Part shown: in pieces, positions 20,691-31,536 of the stretch | How positions within the stretch are numbered: position 1 is the stretch's first letter | How the letters are laid out: each line of letters starts with the position of its first letter | NCBI GenBank assembly: GCA_946902875.1 | Contig: OX336348.1 | Location: 15,711,741-15,775,740, forward strand | From: Nematopogon swammerdamellus | Taxonomy: Eukaryota; Arthropoda; Insecta; Lepidoptera; Adelidae | Direction: 5' to 3' | Length of the DNA: 64,000 nt | Made by a program: the position numbers and the translations under genes | Notes under the pieces: generated by a model | Told to the model about the DNA's origin: nothing | Databases searched by the model: none | The model's input: only the letters and a program-made list of their open reading frames with translations

Positions 20691-21174
20691 AGGTATTGCA
20701 TGTTGTGTCGTAAGGGGGAGCGGGTGCGATTAGTAGCGACGTCGGATCCATCTGCCGTGCACCGCCCGTCCGTTATATCGGAAGAGTTGTAAAAATTTAG
20801 TGTACTAAATCGATCCAAAGCACGAAGAGTAACGAGCTACCCTGGAAACGAGGGCGCTCACCCGACATCTAAGAGCGTCTGGCGCCCATTAGAGTAGGTA
20901 TTTAGGATAAGATCGGTAGTTGATAAGTTTATTATTTGAAGATTTTTGTTTAATATTAAGGTGTTTAGGTTAAGAGTATTCTAGTTTAGGATAGCGAGGT
21001 TATGGGTAGGTTAGGCAGATAATTATAGCGTCGTAGGTTAAGAAGTCATATTGAATAGATTAAGGTGTAATTTGACGTACGTGTGTGCCATCGCCATATT
21101 GTGTTTATTAAATTGTGTAATCCTACTCAGCCGTTTCATTTGACCCACGACCAGCTCAAACACCATCACAATGT

Positions 21175-21668
21175 CATATGGCCTTATGTTTTGGGGAAAT
21201 GCAGCAGACTCAAATAGAATATTTTTATTACAGAAGAGGGCCTTGCGGTACATCCTAAATATGAAAACTAGAGATACTTGTAGGACAGCGTTCGGGGAGA
21301 TAGGAATCATGACTTTACCAAGTGCATATGTTTACCAGAACATATGCTATGCCAGAAAATACATTAATGATTCCTATCTTAATTCCGACAATCATAACTA
21401 TGATACACGGTGTAAGAATAATGTACAACTAATAAGACATAGATTAGCTAAAACCTCAAAAAGCTTTATTTGTAATAGTGTTAAATTTTATAATAAATTG
21501 TCTTCTAACATAAAACAATTAGATGATAATAATTTCAAACGACGGATTAAATTAATGTTAATTGAAAAGAGTTATTACACTATTAAGGATGCATTAACTG
21601 ACCGTAATTTTATTAGCCCAGTAAATAGAGACCAAAAGAGGGGGGTTACCTTACAAACGGTCCGGTAG
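21175..21668 (+). pseudogene. CR1-like LINE ORF2, C-terminal part
   Basis: It continues directly from 19139 once the solo LTR is removed. SYGLMFWGNAADSNRIFLLQ and KRALRYILNMKTRDTCRTAF form the conserved post-RT region of CR1/jockey LINEs, which is followed by the NYDTR...RL block (NYDTRCKNNVQLIRHRLA) and the final KFYNKLSSNIKQL. The stop at 21666-21668 is the natural end of ORF2. The 3' UTR begins immediately after. Whether this chain can be made depends on the LTR, which as inserted truncates the protein. Confidence 0.9.
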
Positions 21669-22570
21669 TTCTAAATTGTTGATATGTTGTCTAGGATGGT
21701 TAGAAGTATATAAAATATAAAATGCACAATTCCCCCCACTCCGCGCTCGCCGCCATATTGAAAAAACCAAAAAAAATCGGCACTTTCTTCCGATTTTTGC
21801 TTATATTTTCATTTACGTGCATTTTAGCTAAAAAAAACCTTACTCATTGTTGTAGATAATTAAATTTCCTATAAGTAACATTTCAAACTTTTAAAAGAAA
21901 CAAATTTTCCGGAAATTTGGCAAACTTCTAACTTTAGAACGCTGTTATTAAGTTACGGCCTATTCTAGGAAAAAAGTATCACAATACAATTTGTAGGGAA
22001 TTTAATTACCTAAAAAACACATGTAAATTTTTTTTAACCAACCCTATGGAGTGGGTGGTAAAAACAAAAGTTTAAACAACGGAATATTGCTTTTTTTGCT
22101 ATTGTGATGCCAGGTGATCTTGTATCTAAAAAAATCACTAATAACTTTGCAGTTTTGGCTTGAATTTGGAGTTTATACCAATCCTACTTGAGTTTCTTAC
22201 ATGTTACAGCGCAATGCTCATGAAGTCATGAGGCAGGCACTATTTCACTTTAGTCCAAAATGAATGTAGAGACCAAAAGAGGAAGGTTACCTTACAAACG
22301 GTCCGGTAGTTCTAAATTTTTTATATGTTGTCTAGGATGGTTAGAAGTATTTTAAATGTAAAATGCACAATTTCCCCCCCTCCGCGCCCGCCACCATATT
22401 GAAAAAACAAAACAAAAATCGGCTCTTTTTTTCAGATTTTTGCTTATATCTTCATTTTCGTGCATTTTAGCTACAAAAGAGTAGGCTCATTGTTGTAGAT
22501 AATTAAATTTCCTATAACCACCATTTTAAATTTTGTTTCTAGGACTGATACTTACGGAGATATGGACTAT
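21669..22570 (+). other. CR1-like LINE 3' UTR with a duplicated module
   Basis: ACAAACGGTCCGGTAGTTCT, GTCTAGGATGGTTAGAAGTA, AATGCACAATTCCCCCC and CGCCGCCATATTGAAAAAAC occur at about 21652-21760 and again at 22288-22400. The preceding sequence GAGACCAAAAGAGG is also repeated at 22270, so the 3' module including the ORF end is duplicated in tandem. An inverted partial copy lies at 29088-30095. Confidence 0.7.
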
Positions 22571-22571
22571 A

Positions 22572-22795
22572 AAAAAATTTTTTTTTCGGAAATTTGGCAA
22601 TCTTCTAACTTTAGAACGCTGTAATTAAGTTATGGCCTATTCTAGGAAAAAAAGTATATGAATAAAATTTGTAGGTTATTAAATTCCCTACAAATTTTAT
22701 TCTGATACTTTTTTCCTAGAATAGGCCATAACTTAATTACAGCGTTCTAAAGTTAGAAGTTTGCCAAATTTCCGGAAAATTCCTTTTTTACCCGA
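22572..22795. repeat. Palindrome, arms about 100 bp, at the LINE 3' end
   Basis: TTTGGCAATCTTCTAACTTT and GGCCTATTCTAGGAAAAAA on the left are matched in inverse on the right (TTTTTTCCTAGAATAGGCC, AAAGTTAGAAGTTTGCCAAA). The turn lies near 22680 (GGTTATTAAATTCC). Confidence 0.85.
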
Positions 22796-23228
22796 CTATG
22801 GCAGAGCCAAAAAGGAGGGTAATGTGGTTGGCAGTCTATGTGGCTGGGTATGTACGGATGTTCCACCGTAACTGCTAAACTACTCATTCGATTTTGATGA
22901 TCGTGGTGTCAATCGATTTGTTATGATGGTCCCCTTGTCATGGGGTACCAAATTTTTCCATAAATAAAAAATGGCGGCCGTGGGACCCCATATTGTCACA
23001 CTTTACAAAAATATTTTCTTCAAACCCCACCGAGTGGGGTATCATTGTCAAGTGCTTCTAAAGGCGATTTGAAAAATATAAGACACCTTAATGGTTTAAA
23101 CCAAAATGAATGAAATAAAAAATTATAAGCCCAACCGTGGTTCGGATTCCACGTAAAACTGTAGGTCCCTTCAGATTCAAATTCAGATATTTATTCTAGA
23201 TTTATTTATTATTCCCTTCTTACCTTAT
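22796..23228. other. Repeat debris, SINE fragment
   Basis: It starts with CCCGACTATGGCAGAGCC and has no supported frame. At 23133-23175 a piece of the 5S-module SINE (CCGTGGTTCGGATTCCACGT) is seen. A TTTATTCTAGATTTATTT stretch leads into the pentanucleotide array. Confidence 0.5.
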
Positions 23229-23643
23229 AGGATAGGATAGGATAGGATAGGATAGGTGAGGATAGGATAGGATAGGATAGGATAGGATAGGATAGGATAG
23301 GATAGGATAGCATAGGATAGGATAGGATAGGATAGGATAGGATAGGATAGGATAGGATAGCATAGGATAGCATAGCATAGCATAGCATAGCATAGCATAG
23401 CATAGCATAGCATAGCATAGCATAGCGTAGCGTAGCGTAGCGTAGCGTAGCGTAGCGTAGCGTAGCGTAGCGTAGCGTAGCGTAGCGTAGCGTAGCGTAG
23501 CGTAGCGTAGCGTAGCGTAGCGTAGCGTAGCGTAGCGTAGGATAGGATAGGATAGGATAGGATAGGATAGGATAGGATAGGATAGGATAGGATAGGATAG
23601 GATAGGATAGGATAGGATAGGATAGGATAGGATAGGATAGGAT
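23229..23643. repeat. Compound pentanucleotide array in ordered blocks
   Basis: Four blocks follow each other: GATAG (23229-23360, with two CATAG units and one GTGAG variant), CATAG (about 23360-23425), CGTAG (about 23425-23540) and GATAG (23540-23643). Each step is one base change from its neighbour. The block order implies mutation followed by local expansion. Long Tyr/Leu/Pro/Ser-rich frames here are artefacts of the 5-bp period. Confidence 0.95.
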
Positions 23644-23644
23644 A

Positions 23645-25088
23645 AAGTCTTCGAGAAGGTTTATCGTCTTCTTGAACGCAGCTCGGCCTTCGGCCTCGCC
23701 CATAGTTACTTACTGTCTTCGAGAAGGTTATTTGTCTACCTGAACGCAGCTCGGCTTTTGGCCTCGCCCATAGTTACTTACTGCCTTCGAGAAGGTTTAT
23801 CGACTTCCTGAACGCAGCTCGGCCTTCGGCCTCGCTCATAGTTACTTACTGTCTTCGAGCAGGTTTATCGTCTTCCTGAACGCAGCTCGGCCTTCGGCCT
23901 CGCCCATAGTTACTTACTGTCTTCGAGAAGGTTATTTGTCTACCTGAACGCAGCTCGGCATTTGGCCTCGCCCATAGTTACTTACTGCCTTCGAGAAGGT
24001 TTATCGACTTCCTGAACGCAGCTCGGCCTTCGGCCTCGCCCATAGTTACTTACTGTCTTCAAGAAGGTTTATCGTCTACTTGAACGCAGCTCGGCCTTCG
24101 GCCTCACCCATAGTTACTTACTGTCTTCGATAAGGTTATTTGTCTACCTGAACGTAGCTCGGCCTTCGGCCTAGCCCATAGTTACTTACTCTCTTCGAGC
24201 AGGTTTATCGTCTTCCTGAACGCAGCTCGGCCTTCGGCCTCGCCCATAGTTACTTACTGTCTTCGAGAAGGTTATTCGTCTTCCTGAACGCAGCTCGGCC
24301 TTCGGCCTCGACCATAGTTAATTACTGTCTTCGAGAAGGTTTATCGACTTCCTGAACGCAGCTCGGCCTTCGGCCTCGCCCATAGTTACTTACTGTCTTC
24401 GAGAAGGTTTATCGTATTATTGAACGCAGCTCGGCCTTCGGCCTCGCCCATAGTTACTTACTCTCTTCGAGAAGGTTTATCGTCTTCCTGAACGCAGCTC
24501 GGCCTTCGGCCTCACCCATAGTTACTTACTGTCTTCGAGAAGGTTTATCGTCTTCCTGAACGCAGCTCGGCCTTCGGCCTCGCCCATAGTTACTTACTGT
24601 CTTCGAGAAGGTTTATAGTCTTCTTGAACGCAGCTCGGCCTTCGGCCTCGCCCATGGTTACTTACTGTCTTCGAGAAGGTTTATCGTCTTCCTGAACGCA
24701 GCTCGGCCTTCGACCTCGCCCATAGTTACTTACTGTCTTCGAGAACGTTTGTCGTCTTCTTGAACGCAGCTCGGCCTTCGGCCTCGCCCATAGTTACTTA
24801 CTGTCTTCGAGAAGGTTTATCGTCTTCTTGAACGCAGCTCGGCCTTCGGCCTCGCCCATGGTTACTTACTGTCTTCGAGAAGGTTTATCGTCTTCCTGAA
24901 CGCAGCTCGGCCTTCGGCCTCGCCCACAGTTACTTACTCTCTTCGAGAAGGTTATTCGTCTTCCTGAACGCAGCTCGGCCTTCGGCCTCACCCATAGTTA
25001 CTTACTGTCTTCGAGAAGGTTTATGGTATTCTTAACCGCAGCTCGGCCTTCGGCCTCGCCCTCAGTTACTTACTTATTCGAGGAGTTT
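23645..25088. repeat. 68-bp satellite array, about 21 units (copy 2)
   Basis: The units and their private variants appear in the same order as at 131-1570 (for example TATCGTATTATTG, then GAGAACGTTTGTCG, then TTCTTAACCGC). I found no difference by eye over this 1.4 kb. Confidence 0.95.
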
Positions 25089-25120
25089 TATTTATGTAAT
25101 ATTACTAAAAATAATGAAAT

Positions 25121-26130
25121 AAAAAATAAAGTTTAAAAAACTGTAACCCGACTATGGAAAAAAGGAACTATTATTAAAAAAACTAAAAAAGTTTCAAAAC
25201 CTTTACCATAAATAAAATAAACTAAAAAGTAAGAAACAAGACATTTGGGAGCCATGGCAGTGCTTCCTTCGGACGTTGCTATCATCGTCTTATTGGGTAA
25301 GAGCAGTCTTTTGATTTTCCTGTTTATTTAGTTTTATTGAAGTCTTCTGGCAGTTTCACATTAATAACGTTATAATTAAATTGAAATGCCGTAGTCGTGC
25401 GTTGTCAGCTATAAAAAAAATTATCTACTTAACTTTAAATATACGAAAATACTTTTCTTTAGGTTTCCGTATCCCGTACGGATTATATTTAATATTATAT
25501 TTAAGCCTACTCCGTCTGTCTGTCTGTCCGTCCGTCTGTCCGTCCTACTGCTGTATCTTTGGAACCGTAATAGGTAGACAGTTGAAATTTTTACAGAATT
25601 ATGTGTTATTTATCTACTACTACTGAGTAACTCTAATGAATAAATGAAAGGTTATAGGATTATATTATTGTGGCCGATTGCTGTTGTATGAGTCGAGGCA
25701 AAATATTATCTTTACCTCCCTCCCTCATTCCCTCTTCCCCTCCATCACTCCCTCACTCCCTCACTCCCTCTCTTCCCCTTCCTCAGCATGATCGCAAAAT
25801 TAACAACGAGATGCCGTCAATCAAGCATAATTTTTTTTATAGCTGACAACGCACGACTACGGCATTTCAATTTAATTATAACGTTATTAATGTGAAACTG
25901 CCAGAAGACTTCAATAAAACTAAATAAACAGGAAAATCAAAAGACTGCTCTTACCCAATAAGACGATGATAGCAACGTCCGAAGGAAGCACTGCCATGGC
26001 TCCCAAATGTCTTGTTTCTTACTTTTTAGTTTATTTTATTTATGGTAAAGGTTTTGAAACTTTTTTAGTTTTTTTAATAATAGTTCCTTTTTTCCATAGT
26101 CGGGTTACAGTTTTTTAAACTTTATTTTTA
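25121..26130. mobile_element. Foldback element (copy 2)
   Basis: The arms are 25121-25424 and 25827-26130. The only difference I see from copy 1 is A to G at 25462 (1954 in copy 1). Here it is followed directly by unit Y, not by a LINE. Confidence 0.85.
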
Positions 26131-26299
26131 TTAAACGGTTTTATTTAGCTTGACTCCGTATATTTGTTTGTTTGTTACTATCTTTGTTTCAAATCTTGCG
26201 ACAACTTTTTGAACTACTTCTACTGAACCGATTTTTATGAAACTTTGCACACACATTGAGTTCTCGTGACAATACAATATTATGATAATTTCAAATTGG

Positions 26300-28121
26300 T
26301 AACGAGGGTCTGATGATGGAGTCAGGAGGAGGACAGTGGAACTCTTCAACCGTTACTAGTAACCCCCTCGAGTTTGGGCTCAAATGGTTGGTTTGGACGA
26401 GTGTTCCATACTTCTACCAATACACTTGGTGACGAGGGTCTGATGATGGAGTCAGGAGGTGGACAGTGGAACTCTTCAACCGTTACTAGTAACCCCCTCG
26501 AGTTTGGGCTCATATGGTTGGTTTGGAAGAGTGTCCCATACTTCTACCAATACGAAGTGACGTATACGTAACGAATACGGTGACGAGGGTCTGATGTTGG
26601 AGTCAGGAGGTGGACAGTGGAACTCTTCAACCGTTACTAGTAACCCCCTCGAGTTTGGGCTCATTTGGTTAGTTTGGACAAGTGTTCCATACTTCTACCA
26701 ATACACATGGTGACGAGGGTCTGATGATGGAGTCAGGAGGTGTACAGTGGAACTCTTCAACCGTTACTAGTAACCCCCTCGAGTTTGGGCTCATTTGGTT
26801 GGTTTGGACGAGTGTCCCATACTTCTACCAATACACTTTGCGAGGGTCTGATGATGGAGTCAGGAGGTGGACAGTGGAACTCTTCAACCGTTACTAGTAA
26901 CTCCCTCGATTTTGGGCTCATATGGTTGGTTTAGACGAGTGTCCCATACTTCTACCAAAGCACTTGGTGACGAGGGTCTGATGATGGAGTCAGGAGGTGT
27001 ACAGTGGAACTCTTCAACCGTTACTAGTAACCCCCTCGAGTTTGGGCTCATTTAGTTGGTTTGGACGAGTGTCCCATACTTCTACCAATACATTTGGTGA
27101 CGAGAGTCTGATGATGCAGTCAGGAGGTGGACGGGGAACTCTTCAACCGTTACTAGTAACCCCCTCGAGTTTGGGCTCATTTGGTTGGTTTGGACGAGTG
27201 TCCCATACTTTTAACCAATACACTTGGTGACGAGGGTCTGATGATGGAGGCAGGAGGTGTACAGTGGAACTCTGCAACCGTTACGATTAACCCCCTCGAG
27301 TTTGCGCTCATATGGTTGGTTTGGACGAGTGTCCCATATTTCTACCAATACACTTGATGACGAGGGTCTGATGATGGAGTCAGGAGGTGTACAGTGGAAC
27401 TCTTCAACCGTTACTAGTAACCCCCTCGAGTTTGGGCTCATTTGGTTGGTTTGAACGAGTGTCCCATACTTCTACCAATACACTTGGTGACGAGGGTCTG
27501 ATGATGGAGTCAGGAGGTGTACAGTGGAACTCTTCAACGGTTACTAGTAAACCCCTCGAGTTTGGGCTCACATGGTTGGTTTGGACGAGTGTCCCTTACT
27601 TCTACCAATACACTTGGTGACGAGGGTCTGATGATGGAGTCAGGAGGTCTACAGTGGAACTCTTCAACCGTTACTAGTAACCCCCTCGAGTGTGGGCTCA
27701 TAGGGTTGGTTTGGACGAGTGCCCCTTACTTCTGCCAATACACTTGGTGACGAGGGTCTGATGGTGGAGTCAGGAGGTCTACAGTGGAACTCTTCAACCG
27801 TTACTAGTAGCCCCCTCGAGTTTGGGCTCACATGGTTGGTTTGGACGAGTGTTCCTTACTTCTACCAATACACTTGGTGACGAGGGTCTGGTGATGGAGT
27901 CAGGAGGTCTACAGTGGAACTCTTCAACCGTTACTAGTAACCCCCTCGAGTTTGGGCTCATAGGGTTGGTTTGGACGATTGTCCCATACTTTTACCAATA
28001 CACTTGGTGACGAGGGTCTGATGATGGAGTCAGGAGGTGTACAGTGGAACTCTTCAACCGTTACTAGTAAACCCCTCGCGTTTGGGCTCATTTGGTTTGT
28101 TTGGACGAGTGTCCCATACTT
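26300..28121. repeat. 130-bp minisatellite, 14 units (copy 2)
   Basis: Units start near 26300, 26430, 26580, 26710, 26838, 26967, 27097, 27228, 27358, 27488, 27618, 27748, 27878 and 28008. The second unit carries an extra ACGAAGTGACGTATACGTAA stretch before 26580. Units with GTGTACAG, GTGGACAG and GTCTACAG are clustered, which points to local amplification. Confidence 0.95.
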
Positions 28122-28429
28122 GTCGAACGCAAAAGTATGAAAAAGACATACCATCTGTTCAAATTGATTTTGAAAGAGACGGCGGACACCTTATCCATCC
28201 TAAAGCCACACAGTTTCCAGCAAAGTTTAATTATGGAACAGCTGAGAGACGGATGTTACCGATAATTTTGTCATGGGCCTCCACTGTCCATAAAATGCAG
28301 GGCAGTACTGTTGACCGTGCTGTCGTGTATTTGGGCTCCAGACTATTTGAGGAGGGTCAAGCGTATGTTGCATTGAGTCGCGTAAAGTCTTTGGAAGGGT
28401 TATGTATTGAGGAGCTTGATTGTGAGTAA
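28122..28429 (+). pseudogene. Pif1/Helitron-type helicase, C-terminal fragment (copy 2)
   Basis: The same 100-residue tail as at 7957-8264, with motifs V ([11 protein letters not shown]) and VI ([13 protein letters not shown]) kept and the stop in the same place. Relative to copy 1 it shows a few changes, including K for T in EKDIPSV and T for I in HPKATQFP. Several other changes are silent. Two copies keep the same open frame despite 1-1.5% divergence, which is compatible with recent decay or with weak constraint; two copies cannot distinguish these. It lacks the ATPase motifs and cannot work alone. The flanking minisatellite supplies the upstream frame. Confidence 0.8.
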
Positions 28430-28539
28430 TTGACAGGTAAGAAACCGAGTAACAAAGATGCAATGAGAGAGTTGGAAAGGATGACGAGTTTACATAATGA
28501 ATGATACGAGCCAAAAATCAAACTAAAAACGAGTAAATA

Positions 28540-29087
28540 AAAAAATAGGTAAAAAAACTTTTAAGTTAAACGGTTTTATTAAAAATAAAAAAACTAGAAA
28601 AAAACAGCTGTGCAAAAAACTAGAAAATAATAAGGACACAAGCCTGGGCCTTCTTAAGATTTTACGTCTGGGTAAGAAATCGTGCAATACTACCGTGCTG
28701 TCTTCTCATGTCGGATGCCAAAGGGCACATTGTGTCGCTGCGTCAGCGGAATAAGTAATAAATTGAGACTTTTAACAGACTAATATAAAAACGTGGGGCG
28801 TATAATATGCGTAATAAATAACATGCGCCCCACGTTTTTATATTAGTCTGTTAAAAGTCTCAATTTATTACTTATTCCGCTGACGCAGCGACACAATGTG
28901 CCCTTTGGCATCCGACATGAGAAGACAGCACGGTAGTATTGCACGATTTCTTACCCAGACGTAAAATCTTAAGAAGGCCCAGGCTTGTGTCCTTATTATT
29001 TTCTAGTTTTTTGCACAGCTGTTTTTTTCTAGTTTTTTATTTTTAATAAAACCGTTTAACTTAAAAGTTTTTTTACCTATTTTTTTT
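28540..29087. repeat. Large palindrome (copy 2)
   Basis: The arms are about 28540-28801 and 28826-29087 with a 24-25-bp spacer (TATAATATGCGTAATAAATA). The arms share GGGCC/GGCCC, TACCGTG/CACGGTA, GTGCAAA/TTTGCAC and ATAGG/CCTAT, where both arms of copy 1 have GGGTC, TAGCGTG, GTACAAA and ATTGG. Confidence 0.9.
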
Positions 29088-30095
29088 TTTAGCTTATATC
29101 TCCGTAAGTATCAGTCCTAGAAACAAAATTTAAAATGGTCGTTATAGGAAATTTAATTATCTATAACAAAGAGCAAACTCTTTTGTAGCTTAAATGCACG
29201 GACATGAAGATATAAGCAAAAATCTGAAGAAAGTACCGATTTTTTTTTGTTTTTTCAATATGGCGGCGGGCGCGGAGGGGGGGGGGGGGGGGGGGGGAAT
29301 TGTGCATTTTACATTTAAAATACTTCTAACTATCCTAGACAACATATAAAAAATTTAGTTAGAACTACCGGACCGTTTGTAAGGTAACCTTCCTCTTTTG
29401 GTCTCTACATTTATTTTGGACTAAAGTGAAATAGTGCCTGCCTCATGACTTCATGAGCATTGCGCTGTAACATGTAAGAAACTCAAGTAGGATTGGTATA
29501 AACTCCAAATTCAAGCCAAAACTGCAAAGTTATTAGTGATTTTTCTAGATACAAGATCACCTGGCATCGCAATAGCAAAAAAAGCAATATTCCGTTGTTT
29601 AAACTTTTGTTTTTACCACCCACTCCGTAGGGTTGGTTAAAAAAAATTTGCATGCGTTTTGTAGGTAATTCAATTCCCTACAAATTTTATTTTGATACTT
29701 TTTTCCTAGAATAGGCCATAACTTAATTACAGCGTTCTAAAGTTAGAAGTTTGCCAAATTTCCGGAAAATTTGTTTCTTTTAAAAGTTCATATCTCCTTA
29801 AGTATCAGTCTTAGAAACAAAATTTAAAATGTTACTTATAGGAAATTTAATTATCTACAACAATGAGTAAAATTTTTTATAGCTAAAATGCACGGAAATG
29901 AAGATATAAGCAAAAATTAGAAGAAAGTGCCGACTTTTTTTGGTTTTTTCAATATGGCGGCGGGCGCGGAGGGGGGGGAATTGTGCATTTTATATTTTAA
30001 ATACTTCTAACCATCCTAGATAACATATCAAAAATTTAGAACTACCGGACGGTTTGTAAGGTAACCCCTCTCTATTTACTGGGCTATATCTAAGA
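29088..30095 (-). mobile_element. 5'-truncated CR1-like LINE, 3' end only
   Basis: The reverse complement matches the LINE 3' UTR at 21640-22560, including the duplicated module. It starts at the last codons (CCCAGTAAATAGAGAG near 30072-30090, with a deletion relative to 21618) and includes two CGCCGCCATATTG blocks. No coding capacity remains. Confidence 0.8.
29277..29297. repeat. Run of 21 G
   Basis: At the same place in the other LINE 3' UTR copies there are only 6 to 8 C (or G in inverse). This is a homopolymer expansion, possibly a sequencing artefact, with G-quadruplex potential. Confidence 0.9.
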
Positions 30096-30599
30096 GTTTG
30101 ACTACTGTTTTTTCCACTAACAAACTTTGACAATTTGACATTTGGATACACTTTGTATCATAAAAAAAATTTTTTTATATGACTTATTACATTTTTTTGT
30201 AATAAATGTAAACTAATTTTTATTTATTTTTTGACTTGATATAATATGAAGTATCAAAATTGACGATGGCCCTATACACCAGATATAGGTAATTTAAATA
30301 GGCAGTGTGGTCAAATTCTTCAGTATTCATGTTTATGCTGTAAATATTAATGCTCTTGTGAGCGGTAGTATGGGTTAATTATTTGTAAGTTTCTATAATA
30401 TAATACTTATATATAAGGTACTAACAAAACATTGTGACTTGCGAAGTTTGTTTGTCAGTTCTTCGCATTGAATTTAGAACTGGCGGAATTTTCGACATGT
30501 CCAATCGTAGGTTTACCTACCTATGGATGAAATTATATAATAAACAATAAACAATAGCACTCGCGCGCGCCGGCGCCGGCGAGGCGCGAGGGCTCGAGC
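30096..30599. other. No gene seen
   Basis: A/T-rich DNA with short T-runs and a CG-rich patch at 30550-30600 (CGCGCGCGCCGGCGCCGGCG). No frame or RNA gene is supported. Confidence 0.55.
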
Positions 30600-30985
30600 G
30601 TGCGATCTTGCTACGCGCCGCGTGCGCTTACCAGCGCGCTGGTACACGTGTCACTCTAAAATGTACCTACAAAATTGAAGTTTGGCAACACGCGCGCGTG
30701 CGATCGGCGCCCGCCAGCGCAACACTAAAAACGGCCTTAGTTTTATATTGCTCAGTTTATGCACAATCATAATAACGGATTTCGATGGCCACCGTAATCC
30801 GTTATTATGTTTATGGATAATCAGAGCAATACAAAACTGTTTTCAGTATCTTAGAATATCATAATCAAAATCAACTACAGCTTCATGGCTTGTTTTTTCC
30901 AGTTATGGCTTTGTTTAAGAGATATATATTATTTACTTGAGTGGCAGCACCGTCGCCTGTCATTTTGCACGGAACGCTCTTAATA
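30600..30985. repeat. Inverse copy of 12892-13120
   Basis: CCAGCGCAACACTAAAAACG and, after a small insertion, AAAATCAACTACAGCTTCAT through GCACGGAACGCTC are the reverse complement of the copy 1 block. The outer part near 30600-30680 diverges. Confidence 0.8.
30741..30849. mobile_element. Hairpin micro-MITE, 109 bp, TSD CTTAG
   Basis: It begins TTTTATATTGCTC and ends GAGCAATACAAAA..., with inner CATAATAACGGATT / AATCCGTTATTATG forming a hairpin. CTTAG flanks it at 30736-30740 and 30850-30854. The inverse copy at 13019-13026 has one CTTAG and no insert. Confidence 0.7.
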
Positions 30986-31505
30986 TTTCATCCATTTATT
31001 TACACATTTTTTTATATTAATTTTACATATTTACACACTTAAAATCTAAAATTAATACGAAAACAAATGGAGTTTCCACCACCGACGGCGGGGCCAACCC
31101 AGACTACCGATGGTCGGGTCCCAAAGAGAGAAACCTCTCGACGATGCGTGCAGTGTCGAGCAGGGCTGCCTTCTGGATCTGGCCCTTGACCCAACCACTC
31201 AGCGAGAGGTGGTCGTCGATGTTCTTAGCTATCAGCCCATGCACTGATACGACTATGGTCACAACGATCGTCGAGTCGACGGGCCACATTTTGGTAACCT
31301 CGTGCTGCAGATACTTCAATATCTTCTCTGCTTCCTTACTGATGAGGTTACCATCGTACGGCACGGCGATATCGACTAGAGTTGCGCGCCTCGCCTCGCG
31401 GTCCACTATCACAATATCAGGTCTATTCGCGAGAATAGTCCTATCTGTAATAAATAATGGACCGGTCCCAGTAGAGTGTAACAAGACCGTTCTCGAGAAC
31501 TGGCG
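30986..31505 (-). pseudogene. RLE-type LINE, 3' end and endonuclease fragment
   Basis: On the minus strand from about 31500, TILANRPDIVIVDREARRAT and LVDIAVPYDGNLISKEAEKI read as a restriction-like endonuclease (PD...D), followed by the conserved tail HGLIAKNIDDHLSLSGWVKG, AALLDTARIVERFLSLGP. A 3' UTR of about 100 bp ends in TATTTCATCC at 30990. The same family gives the longer copy at 38757-41355 and the fragment at 46389-47107. It resembles R4/Dong-type elements, but that placement rests on memory. The copy is 5'-truncated, and its left end abuts the inverse repeat block. Confidence 0.75.
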
Positions 31506-31536
31506 GTGAATTGTACTTATTTGGCTCTACCCTCGT

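Larger units (their letters stand above)
19140..21170. mobile_element. Solo LTR, 2031 bp, TSD ATGT
   Basis: The insert begins TGTAACGGGC and ends ACCATCACA, the TG...CA form of an LTR, and is flanked by ATGT at 19136-19139 and 21171-21174. Removing it with one TSD copy restores the LINE ORF2 frame (FESIM then SYGLMFWG). A 4-bp duplication suggests a Ty3/gypsy-type integrase. No gag, pol, primer site or polypurine tract is inside, so it is a solo LTR left by LTR-LTR recombination. The sequence is not alike to the BEL LTRs at 54-63 kb. Confidence 0.8.
26131..29087. mobile_element. Composite mobile unit Y (copy 2)
   Basis: It has the same order as copy 1: start AAACGGTTTTATTTAGC, minisatellite, Pif1 tail, palindrome. 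It has 14 minisatellite units instead of 10 and about 1-1.5% substitutions in the unique parts. Its neighbours differ on both sides from those of copy 1. Confidence 0.65.

Noticed and set aside
23209..23703. Long Tyr/Leu/Pro/Ser-rich proteins on the minus strand
   Set aside because: They are a product of a 5-bp repeat with no stop in three frames. Codon content mirrors the repeat only.
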